NCBI RefSeq assembly: GCF_019578655.1
Contig: NC_063259.1
Span: 6,622,001-6,686,000, forward strand
DNA from: Ricinus communis
Lineage: Eukaryota; Streptophyta; Magnoliopsida; Malpighiales; Euphorbiaceae
Length of the DNA stretch: 64,000 bases
Direction: 5' to 3'
Positions 62,499-64,000 of the stretch are shown here, piece after piece. Position 1 is the first letter of the stretch. Each line of letters starts with the position of its first letter. A program made the position numbers and the translations under genes. Below the pieces are notes generated by a model. That model was not told the origin of the DNA and made no database searches. It saw only the letters and a program-made list of their open reading frames with translations.

Positions 62499-64000
62499 AC
62501 TCTCCCTTCCTTAAGAAATTTCGTCCCCGAAATTTTAACAACTCACCAACATTACAATGGAATAGATGCGGATACTTACATCTCATATGCTCTTCTACTT
62601 CCCAAGTTGCTTCTCTTGGTGAATGATGACTCCACTTAATTTTGACCATAGGAATGTCTTTATTTCTCAATTTCTTAACCCTTCGATCAAGAATTTCTAT
62701 CGGTTCTTCCACATATATCAACTTTTCTGTGATTTCTATCTCTGGCTCTGGAATGATATGACTAGGATCTGATCTATATCGCCTCAACATAGAAACGTGA
62801 AAAACATCATGAATAGAAGACAACTCTGTAGGTAATGCTAACCTATAAGCCAATGGTCCAACTCTTTCAATAATTTCATAAGGTCCTACATACCTCGGAC
62901 TCAATTTCCCTTGTTTACCAAACCTTAATAGTCCTTTCCATGGTGATACCCGCAAGAAAACTTTATCACCCACAATATATTCCATTTCCCTTCGATGCAA
63001 ATCAGCATAACTCTTTTATTCATCTGTGCTACTTTCAAATTCTTTTTAACTATCTCTATTTTATCCACTGTTTCTTGTACCAATTCTGGACCTACAAGCT
63101 GTCTTAAACCTTCAACATCCCAGCATACTGGACTTCTACATTTCCTCCCATACAAAGCTTCATAAGGAGCCATACCGATACTAGAATGAAAACTGTTGTT
63201 ATACGCAAATTCCATCTGTGGTATGTAATCATCCCAGTTACCCTTGAACTCAAGTGTGCAAGCCCTCATCATATCTTCTAATGTCTGAATAGTTCTTTCT
63301 GATTGCCCATCTGTTTGAGGATGAAAAGCTGTACTAAAATGAAGCTTAGTACCATATGCTTTTTGCAAACTCTCCCAGAAATGAGAAGTAAATCTGGGAT
63401 CCCTATCTGATACAATAGATATTGGCACACCATGCAATCTAACAATCTCAGAAATATACAATTCAGCAAGTTTATCAAGTGAATCTGTTTGCTTCACAGG
63501 TAAGAAATGAGCACATTTAGTAAGTCGATCAACAATTACCCAAATAGCATCATGCTTGTTAAATGTATGCGGCAATCCCATAACAAAATCCATAGTAATC
63601 TTATCCCACTTCCACACAGGTATAGATAAAGAATGAAGTTTACCTGCAGGTGCCTGGTGCTCTCCTTTCACTTGCTGACATGTCAAACACTTACTCACAA
63701 ATTCTGCCACATCCTTCTTCATTGTCGGCCACCAATAATAAGGCTTCAAATTTTTGTACATTTTGGTACTTCCAGGATGCATTGCATAAGGTGCATAGTG
63801 CGCTTCATGCATGATTTCCTTTCTCAAATTTCCTACATCAGGTACACATACACGATTTCTATTCAATAACACACCATCATCTTTCAACACAAATTGTGTA
63901 TTCTTTCCTTCTTGTACTCTACCCTTCATCCTTTGCAAATAAGAATCTTCACACTGTGCATCTTTAATTTTATCTCCAATCAAAGGCTTTACTTGTAATG
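62494..64000 (-). pseudogene. Chromovirus integrase with chromodomain, one frameshift, N-terminus outside window
   Basis: Inserts element DNA; the chromodomain is thought to guide integration to particular chromatin marks. Numbering from the codon at 63983: HHCC zinc finger (His62, His69, Cys99, Cys102), then a DDE core with Asp132 (TMDFVMGLP), Asp193 (VSDRDPRF) and Glu229 (DGQSERT), the last two separated by 35 residues as expected. A one-base shift near 63010 moves reading to a second frame, open from about 63000 to 62494. That frame holds a GPY/F module ([20 protein letters not shown]) and a chromodomain around [16 protein letters not shown] to [13 protein letters not shown]. The TAA stop is bases 3-5 of the LTR. 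The frame is open to the window edge upstream. Catalytic residues are intact, so decay is light. Confidence 0.9.
62500..62512 (-). other. Polypurine tract
   Basis: On the minus strand aaggaagggagag followed by one t and then the LTR. It overlaps the last codons of the polyprotein (Arg-Lys-Gly-Glu-Leu). Position and composition are as expected for a gypsy plus-strand primer. Confidence 0.85.

Larger units (their letters stand above)
60184..64000 (-). mobile_element. Ty3/gypsy chromovirus (Tekay/Del type), partial
   Basis: Right part cut by the window edge. Visible on the minus strand, 5' to 3': integrase, GPY/F module, chromodomain, polypurine tract, 3' LTR. The terminal [12 protein letters not shown] motif and the position of the stop codon inside the LTR start are typical of Tekay-type plant chromoviruses as I know them. 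The element sits inside LTR copy 4, so it is younger than that insertion. Gag, protease, RT and the other LTR lie outside. Confidence 0.92.

Noticed and set aside
63633..63869. Plus-strand 78-codon frame at the right end
   Set aside because: Antisense shadow of the integrase zinc-finger region of the chromovirus.

Overview
This window is nuclear DNA from a flowering plant, probably a eudicot. The evidence is plant-type Ty3/gypsy retrotransposons (one with an initiator-tRNA-Met primer binding site, one chromovirus with a chromodomain), long LTRs with TG...CA ends and 5-bp target duplications, and a very long AT-rich tandem array. I see no host protein-coding gene, tRNA, rRNA or organellar gene. 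Everything recognisable is repeat or transposon.

Layout. About 43 kb is one tandem array in a single orientation, split into four blocks (1-17042, 22833-25201, 27966-30270, 37091-58455) by later insertions. The unit is ~39 bp (37-41): a shared box close to gagaaaacaaccccgtaa plus a class-specific AT-rich half. About ten or eleven classes follow one another in fixed order, giving an irregular higher-order unit of ~380-470 bp. On top of this lie larger recent duplications: three copies of ~2.72 kb at 5465-13637, two of 1128 bp at 48291-50546, and a pair offset by ~1.95 kb at 40.2-43.5 kb.

Insertions. (1) 17043-22832: two head-to-tail copies of a 2.8-3.0 kb LTR with no internal region, flanked by CTTAA. 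(2) 25202-27965: a solo LTR of the same family, inverted, flanked by AACCC. (3) 30271-37090: a complete but decayed Ty3/gypsy element on the minus strand, with both LTRs, PBS, PPT, Gag, protease, RT, RNase H and integrase. Its coding frame runs ~200 nt into the 3' LTR, and it resembles the CRM (centromeric) chromovirus lineage. (4) 58456-60183: a fourth copy of the long LTR, interrupted by (5) a Tekay/Del-type chromovirus on the minus strand from 60184 to beyond the window end. Its LTR, PPT, integrase and chromodomain are visible, with one frameshift.

Reading. The array appears to be an undescribed satellite with nested higher-order structure, invaded at different times by chromovirus-type retrotransposons, as in pericentromeric or centromeric heterochromatin. 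The many apparent open frames in the array are a by-product of a unit length near 39 bp (13 codons) and are not annotated as genes.
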